Notes under the pieces: generated by a model
Database searches by the model: none
Seen by the model: only the letters and a program-made list of their open reading frames with translations
What the model was told of the DNA's origin: nothing
Shown here: piece by piece, positions 35,198 to 44,131 of the stretch
Numbering within the stretch: the first letter of the stretch is position 1
Layout of the letters: each line of letters starts with the position of its first letter
NCBI RefSeq assembly: GCF_001684975.1
Contig: NZ_MAYH01000001.1
Coordinates: forward strand, 248,001-312,000
Source: Chryseobacterium artocarpi
Lineage (GTDB): Bacteria; Bacteroidota; Bacteroidia; Flavobacteriales; Weeksellaceae
Length of the DNA stretch: 64,000 bases
Direction: 5' to 3'
Made by a program: the position numbers and the translations under genes

Positions 35198-38100
35198 ATG
35201 AAGCAATTATTCTATATCATGGGGCTGATATTTGCAATAAACAATATTAAAGCACAGCTTACCAATACTGAGAATTATATTTCAAAAAAGACTTATCTGG
35301 ATTATCCAACTTTAGGAACTCCTAAAGTAGCCCAAACTGTTGAATATATTGATGGATTAGGGCGTTCAAAGCAGACTGTGAATGTTAGGTCCACTCCTAG
35401 TGGGAAAGATTTAGTTAGTTTACAGGATTATGATAAATTTGGACGCGAGGTAAAAAAATATCTTCCACTTCCTCAACAGGGAACTCAGAACGGTTCCATA
35501 TATTCTAATCCGCTTTCAGTAGGGACCAATTTTTATAACAATGAAAAAGTATATCGTGAGACAATTTTTGAAAATTCTCCTTTAAATAGGGTTCTTAAGG
35601 AGGCTCCTGAAGGCTGGGAATGGCAGGGAAGAAGTGTTAATTATTTTGAAAGCCAAAACGACTTGGCAGATAATGTACAAAATTTTCTTACGAACACCAG
35701 TATTGTCAATAATTCGATAAGAACAAAAATTACTGACAAAACTAAATACAGTGCAGGTGAACTTTATAAAAAGAAAACCTGTAATGAAGATGGGGCATGT
35801 ACAACAGAGTTTACAAATGGGAAGGGGCAGTTGGTTCTGTCGAGAAAAGGCTCTTTTTCTAGTACTGAGAGTGATACTTATTATCTCTATAATGATTATG
35901 GACAGTTGGCATGGATAATTCCTCCTATAATTGCAGAACGACAGGTATTCACTGATGAGGAACTGAATAAATTCGCTTACGAATATCGATATGATGGTAG
36001 GGGCAGACAGGTTGAGAAAAAACTCCCGGGTAAAGACGTAGAGTATATGGTGTATGATAAGCACGACCGTCTTATCCTAAAACAAGATATTAATTTGAGA
36101 ATAAAAGGTCAGTGGTTGTTTACAAAATACGACACTTGGGATAGGATTGTTTATACAGGGATAACTAGTAGTACATTATCCCGGATTGATATGCAGGCTT
36201 TTATTGACGGTTATTCAGGTCCTACAAGTGAAACGCGGGGCGGTAACTTCCAAGCTTCCAATCGCGGTGTTCAATATACCAATGATGCATTTCCTACTAA
36301 CATAGCTGATTTGCTAATAGTAAATTACTACGATAGCCGTCCTTATTATGATAGTTTTAATGATTTTCCATCGTTTATAATGGACCAAAAAGTTTTAGTG
36401 ACTAATCAGCAGGAAAAGGCCAATGGTTTGTTATTGACAACTTTCGTAAAAAATATAGAGAATGATGACTGGTCAGAGACAAATATTATCTATGATACCA
36501 GAGGTAAGGAAATAGCTACTTACTCAGGAAGCTCTCTTAGAGGACTTACAAAAAAAGAACAAAAACTGAATTTTGCGGGTTTACCTGTTAAGATTGTTAC
36601 CTCACATACTAAGGCTAAGAATATAGCACCTGATATTATTACAGAGACTTTTGAGTATGATCAGCAGAACAGGTTAAGTAAACACTGGCACCAAGTGAAT
36701 TCAGAACCTGTTGAATTGCTTACCGAGAATAAATACAATGAAATCTCTCAGGTAGTAAGGAAAATTGTAGGAAATGGTCTGCAGACTATTGACTATGGTT
36801 ATAATATTAGGGGATGGCAAACACAGATCAATGATCCAGAAAATCTGAATGGAAAATTATTCGGATATAAGATAAAATATGAGAAGCCTTATGATGCTCA
36901 GCCAAAATATAATGGTAACATTTCTCAGATTGATTGGAAAACCGCAGATGATGGAATATTACGACGTTATAGTTATCATTATGATAATCTTGATAGGTTG
37001 CATCTTGGTGATTATTCTGAACCGAATTCAACAATGCCAGCAAATAAAGCTTTCAATGAAGAATTATTTTATGATCTAAACGGAAATATTACAACCTTAA
37101 AGAGGAATGCTTATGTACAAAATGTTGGAGTCCAGGAAATTGATTTTTTAAGTTATACTTACAATGGTAATCAGGTTACAAATATAGTTGATAATAACTA
37201 TAACTATATGGGATATCCTGAAAGTGCAGGCACTGAAATTCTTTATGATAAGAATGGGAATATGATATCTCATGAAGATAAAGGCATTAAGGAAATCGGA
37301 TATAATTATCTTAATCTTCCAAATACTGTTAAATTTAATAAGTTATACCAGCCGCATAACGATCCCAATGGTCTTGAACCGGCTGTAACCAAATATGTAT
37401 ATGGAGCTGATGGCAAGAAATTAAGAAAAATTTATACCTATGGTTCTGGACCATCAAATTTAGAAACTACTAAGGTATCAGATTATATTGATGGATTTCA
37501 GTATACCGATAATGTACTGAGTTTTGTACCTACGGCAGAAGGCTATTATGATTTTGTACAAAAAAAATATGTTTATCAATATGCCGATCAGGTAGGTAAT
37601 GTAAGGGTTTCCTACTATAAAGGACCATCTGGTAGTCCTATCATTGATAGGGTGACAAATTATTATCCATTTGGACTCGAGTTTAATGAAAATATTGTAC
37701 CTTACAATTCTATATCTCCTAATTATAGGTATACGACACAGAAGCAGGAAAAGCAGGAAGATACGGGCTGGAGCTCTTTCAAATGGCGTAATTATGATCC
37801 TACAATAGGGCGATTTTTTAATGTAGATCCATTAAGCGAAAAATATGCTTATCAATCTCATTATAACTTTTCAGAGAATAGAGTTGTTGATGCTAGAGAA
37901 ATAGAAGGACTTGAGTCTTTACCTATGAATGCTAGCAAGGTTTATGAGCACCGACAAAAAAGTGCTGATATTTTAGAGGAACAAGGTAGAGTTGGAGAGG
38001 CGGCTGTCTTAAGACAAAAAGCGGATCTTATACAGGAAATAAATACACTGATAATTTCTGCACCCATCTTTGAAATTGAAGAAGTTATTTTGACGGTTAG

Positions 38101-38557
38101 GGCAACTCAAGGAGTAGGTTTTTTTGGAAGAGCCTGGAATGCTATTAAAGGGATTTTTACCGGTGCTGAAGCTAGTGCAGGAATCGCGGAAACGACTGCA
38201 GGTAAAGTCCCGAATCCATATGGTAAAAATGGGGGACCGCTACACCAGCAAAAAATTAAAGATGTTGAAACTGAATTGACAGCAGAAGGATTTACTAAAA
38301 TTGAGAAAGAGGTCAAGGTTCCTACACCAGATGGAAGTAAGAGTAAAAGATTTATAGATGTCCAAGGTACAAATCCGAAAACAGGAGAAGTTAGGCAGGT
38401 CCAAGTAGGCAAGCAAAATAAAAACGGAACTCCAGTATCCAGGGAAAGAAAAGCTCTAGATGATATAGAACAAGCTACAGGAACACGACCCGAATTCGTA
38501 CCCTATAATAAGGTTCAGCCAAAGATTAAAATTAGGAAAGATGAATTAGAGTATTGA
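35198..38557 (+). CDS. RHS-repeat polymorphic toxin with C-terminal nuclease-like domain
   Basis: A 1119-residue protein with signal peptide (FYIMGLIFAINNIKAQ) and a DUF6443-type N-terminus (YIDGLGRSKQTVNV). Many YD repeats follow, then the RHS-associated core near residues 850-905 (YYPFGLEFNENI, then NYDPTIGRFFNVDPLSEKYA). After the core comes a variable tail of about 200 residues. The last 110 begin at NPYGKNGGPLHQQKI and hold KRFIDVQGTNPKTGEVRQVQ followed by VGKQ. The D-Xn-QxGK spacing suggests a PDDEXK/restriction-endonuclease-fold toxin. The next genes are probable immunity genes. Sec-type signal suggests T9SS or Sec export rather than T6SS. Confidence 0.82.
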   Translation: MKQLFYIMGLIFAINNIKAQLTNTENYISKKTYLDYPTLGTPKVAQTVEYIDGLGRSKQTVNVRSTPSGKDLVSLQDYDKFGREVKKYLPLPQQGTQNGSIYSNPLSVGTNFYNNEKVYRETIFENSPLNRVLKEAPEGWEWQGRSVNYFESQNDLADNVQNFLTNTSIVNNSIRTKITDKTKYSAGELYKKKTCNEDGACTTEFTNGKGQLVLSRKGSFSSTESDTYYLYNDYGQLAWIIPPIIAERQVFTDEELNKFAYEYRYDGRGRQVEKKLPGKDVEYMVYDKHDRLILKQDINLRIKGQWLFTKYDTWDRIVYTGITSSTLSRIDMQAFIDGYSGPTSETRGGNFQASNRGVQYTNDAFPTNIADLLIVNYYDSRPYYDSFNDFPSFIMDQKVLVTNQQEKANGLLLTTFVKNIENDDWSETNIIYDTRGKEIATYSGSSLRGLTKKEQKLNFAGLPVKIVTSHTKAKNIAPDIITETFEYDQQNRLSKHWHQVNSEPVELLTENKYNEISQVVRKIVGNGLQTIDYGYNIRGWQTQINDPENLNGKLFGYKIKYEKPYDAQPKYNGNISQIDWKTADDGILRRYSYHYDNLDRLHLGDYSEPNSTMPANKAFNEELFYDLNGNITTLKRNAYVQNVGVQEIDFLSYTYNGNQVTNIVDNNYNYMGYPESAGTEILYDKNGNMISHEDKGIKEIGYNYLNLPNTVKFNKLYQPHNDPNGLEPAVTKYVYGADGKKLRKIYTYGSGPSNLETTKVSDYIDGFQYTDNVLSFVPTAEGYYDFVQKKYVYQYADQVGNVRVSYYKGPSGSPIIDRVTNYYPFGLEFNENIVPYNSISPNYRYTTQKQEKQEDTGWSSFKWRNYDPTIGRFFNVDPLSEKYAYQSHYNFSENRVVDAREIEGLESLPMNASKVYEHRQKSADILEEQGRVGEAAVLRQKADLIQEINTLIISAPIFEIEEVILTVRATQGVGFFGRAWNAIKGIFTGAEASAGIAETTAGKVPNPYGKNGGPLHQQKIKDVETELTAEGFTKIEKEVKVPTPDGSKSKRFIDVQGTNPKTGEVRQVQVGKQNKNGTPVSRERKALDDIEQATGTRPEFVPYNKVQPKIKIRKDELEY

Positions 38558-38577
38558 ATTATTATTAAACATTATTT

Positions 38578-39120
38578 ATGGCCTCAAAACAATTAAATTT
38601 TTATATTACACCTAACGATTATGAAAGAATAAATACGATGATTTCAGAAAATGATATCATCGTACTTTGTAAGAGTAAAATTTTTGCTGATAATAATATA
38701 GTATATACAAATAAACTGCCGAATATTGATGAAGAAATTTTTCAAGTTTATTTTACAGATTCAAGATTTTTAGAACGAATTAAAATCTTATCAACTAATA
38801 ATGGAATTAGATATTTTGATATCGATGAAAGTTATTTATTGGAATTTGATCTTGGAGGATTTTATCCATATGATAGGACGATATTACAACGTTCAAGATT
38901 TTATTATGTGAAATCATTTTACAATGCTGAAAGTAATTTAGAAAAGAAATCAGATTTATTTTGTGATTGGGCAGATGGTATAATAAAGAATTTTAAAAAT
39001 GAAATCCTTCGAAAGTATTCTAAAGAAAAGTACTTTTTTTATTCAGAATCTGCTATTAATTGGATTGAAGAAAATAATGCAATTGAAAAGCCAGGTGGAT
39101 TAGGATGGAAGAAACCGTAA
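38578..39120 (+). CDS. Putative toxin-immunity protein, array copy 1
   Basis: A 180-residue soluble protein directly after the RHS toxin (20 nt), in the usual position for an immunity gene. It begins ASKQLNFYITPNDYERIN. Shared blocks with the next two genes are SSYLLEF/SYLLEF, RSRFYYVKSFYN and the C-terminal ESAINWIEENNAI...GGLGWKKP. I recognise no named family. Function is inferred from position and from the tripled array. Confidence 0.7.
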   Translation: MASKQLNFYITPNDYERINTMISENDIIVLCKSKIFADNNIVYTNKLPNIDEEIFQVYFTDSRFLERIKILSTNNGIRYFDIDESYLLEFDLGGFYPYDRTILQRSRFYYVKSFYNAESNLEKKSDLFCDWADGIIKNFKNEILRKYSKEKYFFYSESAINWIEENNAIEKPGGLGWKKP

Positions 39121-39131
39121 TAATAGACTAT

Positions 39132-39170
39132 AGACCAAATAAATATAGTAAATATGTTTGGTCTTTTTTA
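39132..39170 (+). terminator. Terminator after immunity copy 1
   Basis: AGACCAAA (39132-39139) pairs with TTTGGTCT (39157-39164), followed by TTTTTA. The same AGACCAAAT motif recurs after copy 2. Confidence 0.85.
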
Positions 39171-39177
39171 TCTAGTA

Positions 39178-39194
39178 TAAAATATACAAAGTGT
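39178..39194 (+). repeat. Conserved upstream element of immunity copy 2
   Basis: TAAAATATACAAAGTGT begins here and recurs at 39829-39845 before copy 3. In both cases TATAAGTAGCT or CATAAGTAGCT follows. It is a shared leader about 40 nt upstream of each start codon and probably contains the promoter. Confidence 0.7.
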
Positions 39195-39233
39195 ACTATA
39201 AGTAGCTAGAATAAACCATTATGAATAAAAGGT

Positions 39234-39776
39234 ATGACGTCAAAACAATTAAATTTCTTTATTACCGATAGGGATCTTGAATTGATTAGTGATTTTTTTA
39301 AAGGTAAAAGTGTGAAAATACTTTTAGAAAGTAATATATCAGATAATTATGAGATCCAGGCACTTAATCAATTACCTGATAAAGATATGCAATCACTTGT
39401 ATATTTATGTGATAGTAAGTTCTTAAATGAAATCGAAATAAAGTCAACAAAAAATGGTGTAAAGTATTTTGATATTCTGAGCAGTTCAATAATGGAATTT
39501 AGCTCTGGAGGATTTGATACTGATGACCAAAACACTATTCATAGAGGAAGGTTCTATTATGTAAAATCATTTTATAATAAATTTGATGACCTAGAAAAGA
39601 AATCTAACTCCTATATCGAGTGGTGTGACAATATAATTAGAAGATTTAAAAAGGAGTTTTTAAAGAAATATTCTAATGATAAGGAGGACTTATATTCACA
39701 ATCTGCTATAGAATGGATAGAAAACAATAATGCAGTCAAAAGTGGAGGCGGATTTGGTTGGAAGAAACCATTATAA
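39234..39776 (+). CDS. Putative toxin-immunity protein, array copy 2
   Basis: A 180-residue paralog of the neighbours, beginning TSKQLNFFITDRDLELIS. It keeps the shared core RGRFYYVKSFYNKFDDLEKK and C-terminal SAIEWIENNNAVKSGGGFG. It diverges in the N-terminal half (KSVKILLESN against DIIVLCKSKI). It has its own conserved leader and terminator, so it can be expressed independently of the toxin operon. It may protect against a different toxin variant; inference. Confidence 0.7.
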   Translation: MTSKQLNFFITDRDLELISDFFKGKSVKILLESNISDNYEIQALNQLPDKDMQSLVYLCDSKFLNEIEIKSTKNGVKYFDILSSSIMEFSSGGFDTDDQNTIHRGRFYYVKSFYNKFDDLEKKSNSYIEWCDNIIRRFKKEFLKKYSNDKEDLYSQSAIEWIENNNAVKSGGGFGWKKPL

Positions 39777-39785
39777 TTGATTATT

Positions 39786-39819
39786 GACCAAATAAAGTAA
39801 ATTTATTTGGTCTTTTTTT
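39786..39819 (+). terminator. Terminator after immunity copy 2
   Basis: GACCAAATAAA (39786-39796) pairs perfectly with TTTATTTGGTC (39802-39812) and is followed by seven T. Confidence 0.9.
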
Positions 39820-39828
39820 ATAGCAGTG

Positions 39829-39845
39829 TAAAATATACAAAGTGT
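39829..39845 (+). repeat. Conserved upstream element of immunity copy 3
   Basis: Second occurrence of the TAAAATATACAAAGTGT leader described at 39178, 40 nt upstream of the start of copy 3. Confidence 0.7.
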
Positions 39846-39884
39846 GCCATAAGTAGCTATAATAAACAATTATGAATTAAAGAC

Positions 39885-40427
39885 ATGGGATCAAAACAAT
39901 TGAACTTTTTTATCACTCCCGACGAGCATAATAGAATTAACGAGATGATTTTAACAAAGAATATTATCGTAATTCTCAAACAAAATATTTCTGATAAAGG
40001 GGAAGTTATTATTTCAAAAACTCTACCTACTATAGAAGATGAAATATTTCAAGTATATTTATCAGCACCTCAATTCTTAGATAAAATTGAAGTTCTTTCA
40101 ACAGATAATGGAAAAAAATATTTTGATATTCTTAGAAGTTATTTGTTGGAATTCAGTTTAGGAGGGTTTTATCCTTATAATAAAAATCTTTTGCACCGTG
40201 CCAGATTCTATTATGTAAAGTCATTTTATGATAAATATGATGATCTGGAACAGAAATCTAATTCTTTTTGTGAGTGGGGTGATAGTGTAATCAGAGACTT
40301 TAAAAAAGAATTTTTAAAGAGAAATTCTGATGATAAGGGTGACTTATATTCGCAATCTGCTATAGAATGGATAAATAACAATAACGCAGTTAAAACTGGT
40401 GGCGGATTAGAATGGAAGAAAACTTAA
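39885..40427 (+). CDS. Putative toxin-immunity protein, array copy 3
   Basis: A 180-residue third paralog, beginning GSKQLNFFITPDEHNRIN. It shares the RARFYYVKSFYDKYDDLEQK block and the end SAIEWINNNNAVKTGGGLEW. By eye it is closer to copy 1 in its middle part (LEFSLGGFYPYN) and to copy 2 in its C-terminus (GDLYSQSAIEWI), which hints at recombination between array members. No terminator follows it. Confidence 0.7.
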   Translation: MGSKQLNFFITPDEHNRINEMILTKNIIVILKQNISDKGEVIISKTLPTIEDEIFQVYLSAPQFLDKIEVLSTDNGKKYFDILRSYLLEFSLGGFYPYNKNLLHRARFYYVKSFYDKYDDLEQKSNSFCEWGDSVIRDFKKEFLKRNSDDKGDLYSQSAIEWINNNNAVKTGGGLEWKKT

Positions 40428-40510
40428 TAAGTTTCTACGGCAAATGACGTATCCATACAATATTTAAATTGAGAAAAAAAATAGATTGAGAATGGTTTAA
40501 ATTGAAAATT

Positions 40511-41488
40511 ATGAAGAATAGCCCATATGTGACTTTTAGCAACGATGAATTGGTAAAATCGGAGATTTTAAGAAGGAATTTAAATATATCTGAAGTAGAT
40601 TTCATTAGTATCCAAAAGTGGTTCGACTTATTACTCCTCAAGCATGAGAAAGCGACCAGCGATCGGGATACACAATTAGTGGCAGAAAAAGAGTTAGAGA
40701 CTAAATTTAATGAATTAATTTCTTCGGAAATCGAAACAAAAAGCTATAGGTATATTCTTCCTAGATTACTGACTTACAATAATATTTTTCATGACAGTTA
40801 TTTGCGATCTTTATATATAGCGAGATTAGGTGCATTACTATGCGATAACCTCATTCCCAAACTTGTTAATGACAAACTGATTCTTTATACACCAGAGGAT
40901 TTTATGCATGTTACCCTTTACCTAAAGGACCATTATTTTGTTTCTCCTAACAGCAATCTTCTAGAGGACACCCTTAAAATAGAAAGTGTGCGTAGTATTT
41001 TAAAGCAAGCTTCAGTTGAAATCAAGTTTGAAACATTGAAGAATATCCTGCATATGATTTATCAGAAGACTTTTCATCATGATATCATCTGTTTTAAGAA
41101 GATTTTAAAATTAGTTTCCCAAAAAGATGTTGGCTTAATTGATTATCTGAAAAAATATCAAGTTGAAAATGGGCAGGGCTGTTACAAGATTATTCATGAA
41201 ATTCTAAACTTGGATTTTTCCAAAGAAGTATGGGATGACTTCGAGATAAAACTTGAGCTAATTAATTTTCTTGATTTGGGTCGTGGTACTAATCCTTCTT
41301 CAAGCTGGACTAAGAAATTTCAGGAATTAGCAGTAACTATTGATACCAAAATGTTTTTAGAGATTTCACGAGCTATTTTGAAGAATGAAAATTGTAAAAC
41401 TTATGAACTTTCTTACGGTGCGGTATGGGGTGACGATGTGGCTAAACGATTTTTAAAATCTGCTGAATGGATTAAAAAGCTTATTTAG
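40511..41488 (+). CDS. Hypothetical protein, mostly helical
   Basis: A 325-residue soluble protein with no signal peptide or transmembrane segment that I can see. The sequence is rich in leucine and charged residues and looks alpha-helical (for example ESVRSILKQASVEIKFETLK). The ATG at 40511 is preferred over a TTG at 40502. It follows the immunity array by 83 nt. I recognise no family. A conflict-related cargo gene is possible but unsupported. Confidence 0.6.
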   Translation: MKNSPYVTFSNDELVKSEILRRNLNISEVDFISIQKWFDLLLLKHEKATSDRDTQLVAEKELETKFNELISSEIETKSYRYILPRLLTYNNIFHDSYLRSLYIARLGALLCDNLIPKLVNDKLILYTPEDFMHVTLYLKDHYFVSPNSNLLEDTLKIESVRSILKQASVEIKFETLKNILHMIYQKTFHHDIICFKKILKLVSQKDVGLIDYLKKYQVENGQGCYKIIHEILNLDFSKEVWDDFEIKLELINFLDLGRGTNPSSSWTKKFQELAVTIDTKMFLEISRAILKNENCKTYELSYGAVWGDDVAKRFLKSAEWIKKLI

Positions 41489-41693
41489 AGTGTAAAATTA
41501 TGATGACTGGATCGATCCGAAACTCAGATTTAAAATTTTTAACTTAACCAATATTAAACTTAGTTCTGTTTTACAGTTTATTAATTTTCTTCAATATTTC
41601 CTGAACTAGTCTTTCGTATTTTGAGAATATGGTTAATTTAATATTTAACCATTTGTTATTTGGATTTTAAATCATCTGGTACTATGATAGAAG

Positions 41694-41721
41694 TTTGTAT
41701 ATCTTAATTTTTCTATATTTG
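41694..41721 (+). promoter_or_regulatory. Predicted promoter of the membrane gene pair
   Basis: TTTG (41694-41697) is followed after 16 nt by TATATTTG (41714-41721), a perfect TAnnTTTG box. The ATG at 41739 lies 17 nt downstream, so the leader would be very short. Confidence 0.6.
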
Positions 41722-41738
41722 CGACCTAAAACTAATAA

Positions 41739-42362
41739 ATGCGAAAACTTTCTGACGAGGAAAAGAAGTTTACTAAAGAGCTAGTAAGGATTTCTACTCA
41801 TTCCCAAAATGTTTTTTTGTCTAACATAATAGATAATGAACTTACGAATACTGATGTATTTCTAGATTATGAAAAAAATGAAGTTTATTATCATTTCGAT
41901 AAAGAAATATATGATCACAATCCTGGGCAATTTATTGAATTAGCGAGGTCATTCTCTTGGAAGATGATTCGATATTTTCATTTACTACAATATTTTCAAA
42001 AAATGGAGATGTTATTCCTATATCAGGAAAGTCCAATTGAAAAACAATCAAGATTCGGAAGATTAATAAGAGGTAGAGTTGTTATTCCCAATAAAATAAA
42101 TGATACTGAAGCAGCCAAGATCATTTTGGAGTATTCTAGTAAAACTATATTGATCAATACTTCGCTAGTCGAATATGTAAATAATGATTTTCAAACTGTG
42201 GATGACATACGAAACGAAAAAGAAATTACTTTGTCTGAAGAAAATCTGAAAGTAGCTAATAAAACATTAAAAACAGCACAACTAACAATGTATATTACGA
42301 TTTGTATAGCTATAATAACAACTATAATCAATCTGTGGCTAGCATTTAAACCATCCCATTAA
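41739..42362 (+). CDS. Hypothetical protein with C-terminal membrane anchor
   Basis: A 207-residue protein. The soluble part (residues 1-180) is followed by a single C-terminal transmembrane helix (MYITICIAIITTIINLWLAF), a tail-anchor-like arrangement. The start follows a perfect -7 promoter box. It lies 15 nt before the next membrane gene, so the two form a unit. I do not recognise a family. It could be a defence or stress membrane module, which is speculation. Confidence 0.65.
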   Translation: MRKLSDEEKKFTKELVRISTHSQNVFLSNIIDNELTNTDVFLDYEKNEVYYHFDKEIYDHNPGQFIELARSFSWKMIRYFHLLQYFQKMEMLFLYQESPIEKQSRFGRLIRGRVVIPNKINDTEAAKIILEYSSKTILINTSLVEYVNNDFQTVDDIRNEKEITLSEENLKVANKTLKTAQLTMYITICIAIITTIINLWLAFKPSH

Positions 42363-42377
42363 GCTAAGAAACTAATA

Positions 42378-43424
42378 ATGAATAACAGGCGTAATTATAA
42401 CCAAACTAGCATGTTTTCAACTATAATAAAGAGTATTTTTAAATCCAAAACAGCTAGTACCGCATTTTTGTTACTATTACTCAGCTATATTTTGGGATTA
42501 CTGAAATTTTCAGGACTATTGGATCTGGGATATATGGAGCTTAATTCAGATTCAGCCGTTACTATTTTAGCTATTATTTCATTTCTTTTAGCAATTGCAC
42601 TTTTAATGTATTCCTATTTAGATGGTGCTTATTTAATGAAGAAGGTGAAGGAAATACATAATAAAGTAGAGTATGAACTTAACCAAACCCTAAACGAACA
42701 ATATGATCAAGAACAACTTGAAGCACATGTAGAAAAAGATATTAAGATATTAAAAGAATTAAAACAGTTAGAATTCGACAAAGAGCAGAAAAGTGAACTT
42801 TTCAATCATTTTAAGGAAGCTTTTAAAATTAATATAGATAAAGACTTCTTTGAAAATCTAAATTTAAATATCAGTAGAGAGCTTATTTCAGAAAATGAGC
42901 AACAATTAAGAAAGATTTATCTGACTATTGGATCTATTAAGGAGCGTATTACCAATGAAATAGTTAAATTGAACCTAAAATCCAATATAAATTTGGTAGT
43001 TGGGTCTTTTATGACAATAATTGCCCTAGGTTGTCTTGGAGCAATTGTATATGAAAAGCATAATAGTCTAGAGACAATAGAAAAAATTCTATCCCATTAT
43101 ATCCCCCGAATCTCCTTCATTTTATTTATTGAAGTGTTTGCTTTTTTCTTTTTAAGATTATATAAGTTAAATTTAAATGATATTAAATACTATCAAAATG
43201 AACTTACAAATGTTGATTTGAAAAGCACAGGCTTATTGTCTGCTATTAACTATGGGACAGAAAAAGATATTGCCAACGTAATTAAGGAATTAGTAAAGAC
43301 TGAAAGAAATTTCATCCTAAATAAAGGACAGTCAACGATTGATCTTGAAAGATTTAAGAACAATGAGGCTTCTACTGAAAGACTTTTAAAGATCTTCAAA
43401 AATACCATTAACCTTAAAAAGTAA
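42378..43424 (+). CDS. Hypothetical four-helix membrane protein with central coiled coil
   Basis: A 348-residue protein with two N-terminal hydrophobic helices (AFLLLLLSYILGLLKF near residue 28-44 and ILAIISFLLAIALLMYSYL near 62-82). A long charged coiled-coil-like section follows (EQLEAHVEKDIKILKELKQL), then two more helices (LVVGSFMTIIALGCLGAIVY near 210 and FILFIEVFAFFFLRLY near 255). It is the second gene of the unit with 41739. No family recognised. Confidence 0.68.
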   Translation: MNNRRNYNQTSMFSTIIKSIFKSKTASTAFLLLLLSYILGLLKFSGLLDLGYMELNSDSAVTILAIISFLLAIALLMYSYLDGAYLMKKVKEIHNKVEYELNQTLNEQYDQEQLEAHVEKDIKILKELKQLEFDKEQKSELFNHFKEAFKINIDKDFFENLNLNISRELISENEQQLRKIYLTIGSIKERITNEIVKLNLKSNINLVVGSFMTIIALGCLGAIVYEKHNSLETIEKILSHYIPRISFILFIEVFAFFFLRLYKLNLNDIKYYQNELTNVDLKSTGLLSAINYGTEKDIANVIKELVKTERNFILNKGQSTIDLERFKNNEASTERLLKIFKNTINLKK

Positions 43425-43433
43425 TTGAAAAGG

Positions 43434-44126
43434 ATGGATAGACATCAGCTTAAAATAAACTTTAAACCAAGCCAAAAAGACCTTAATGAAATTTTTACAT
43501 GGACAACATTCCCAAGGAACAATTGGTCAGAGATAGAGAAATGCTACAATAATAATTGTGTTGTAGTTGCTTACTATAAAGAAAAACCTATAGGGTTCAT
43601 TGCTTATAAATACGCTTCGGTTTGTATTTATGTATCAATTGCTGAAACGTTGCCCGAATTTAAGGGAAAAGGTGTGTGTAAATTTATTGTATCAAAAATC
43701 ATAGAAAGATATAGAGAGAGCATATTTAAAGCACTATACCTGCGTTGTGCACCTGCAGAATCTCAATTTGCATGGGAGAAGATGGGTTTTACATATTATC
43801 CTAAGCGAGCTAGAGAAAACAGAAATGAACTTTATATGTTTCTGGTTTTTGGCGATGTCTGTCAAGTTCAACTCTTGAATGAAAATCAATCCCTTCCTGC
43901 TAATGTTATCGAAATTTGGGATAGAGAACTTCCACATGAAGACATAAAAGCTAAATGGTATGTGGAGTTTGATGTATGGGATGGAACTAATAGTTTGATA
44001 AAACCTTTTATTTTCTTCGGAAATGATAAATGGCAAATCAAAGTTAATGGTGAGTATTACCGATATAAAGATTATAACAGAAAGAGTTCAGTTCATGAAT
44101 GTTTTTATATTGATACAATCAGATAA
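43434..44126 (+). CDS. GNAT-family acetyltransferase-like protein
   Basis: A 230-residue protein. The N-terminal 130 residues show a GNAT fold: CVVVAYYKEKPIGFIAYKYA, then the acetyl-CoA loop ETLPEFKGKGVCKFIVSKII, and the end strand AWEKMGFTYYP. The C-terminal 100 residues (FDVWDGTNSLIKPFIFFGND) are not recognised. The ATG at 43434 has AAAAGG just upstream; a TTG at 43425 is less likely. It follows the membrane gene by 9 nt and may belong to that transcript. Confidence 0.7.
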   Translation: MDRHQLKINFKPSQKDLNEIFTWTTFPRNNWSEIEKCYNNNCVVVAYYKEKPIGFIAYKYASVCIYVSIAETLPEFKGKGVCKFIVSKIIERYRESIFKALYLRCAPAESQFAWEKMGFTYYPKRARENRNELYMFLVFGDVCQVQLLNENQSLPANVIEIWDRELPHEDIKAKWYVEFDVWDGTNSLIKPFIFFGNDKWQIKVNGEYYRYKDYNRKSSVHECFYIDTIR

Positions 44127-44131
44127 TTATT

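Noticed and set aside
32041..36100. Antisense ORFs of 100-160 codons inside the RHS and YD genes
   Set aside because: They follow the codon bias of the sense strand and show no recognisable domain.
38578..40427. Regular 650-bp repeats that might suggest a CRISPR array
   Set aside because: The period is far too long and the units are coding. They are tandem immunity-like genes with conserved flanks, not spacers and repeats.
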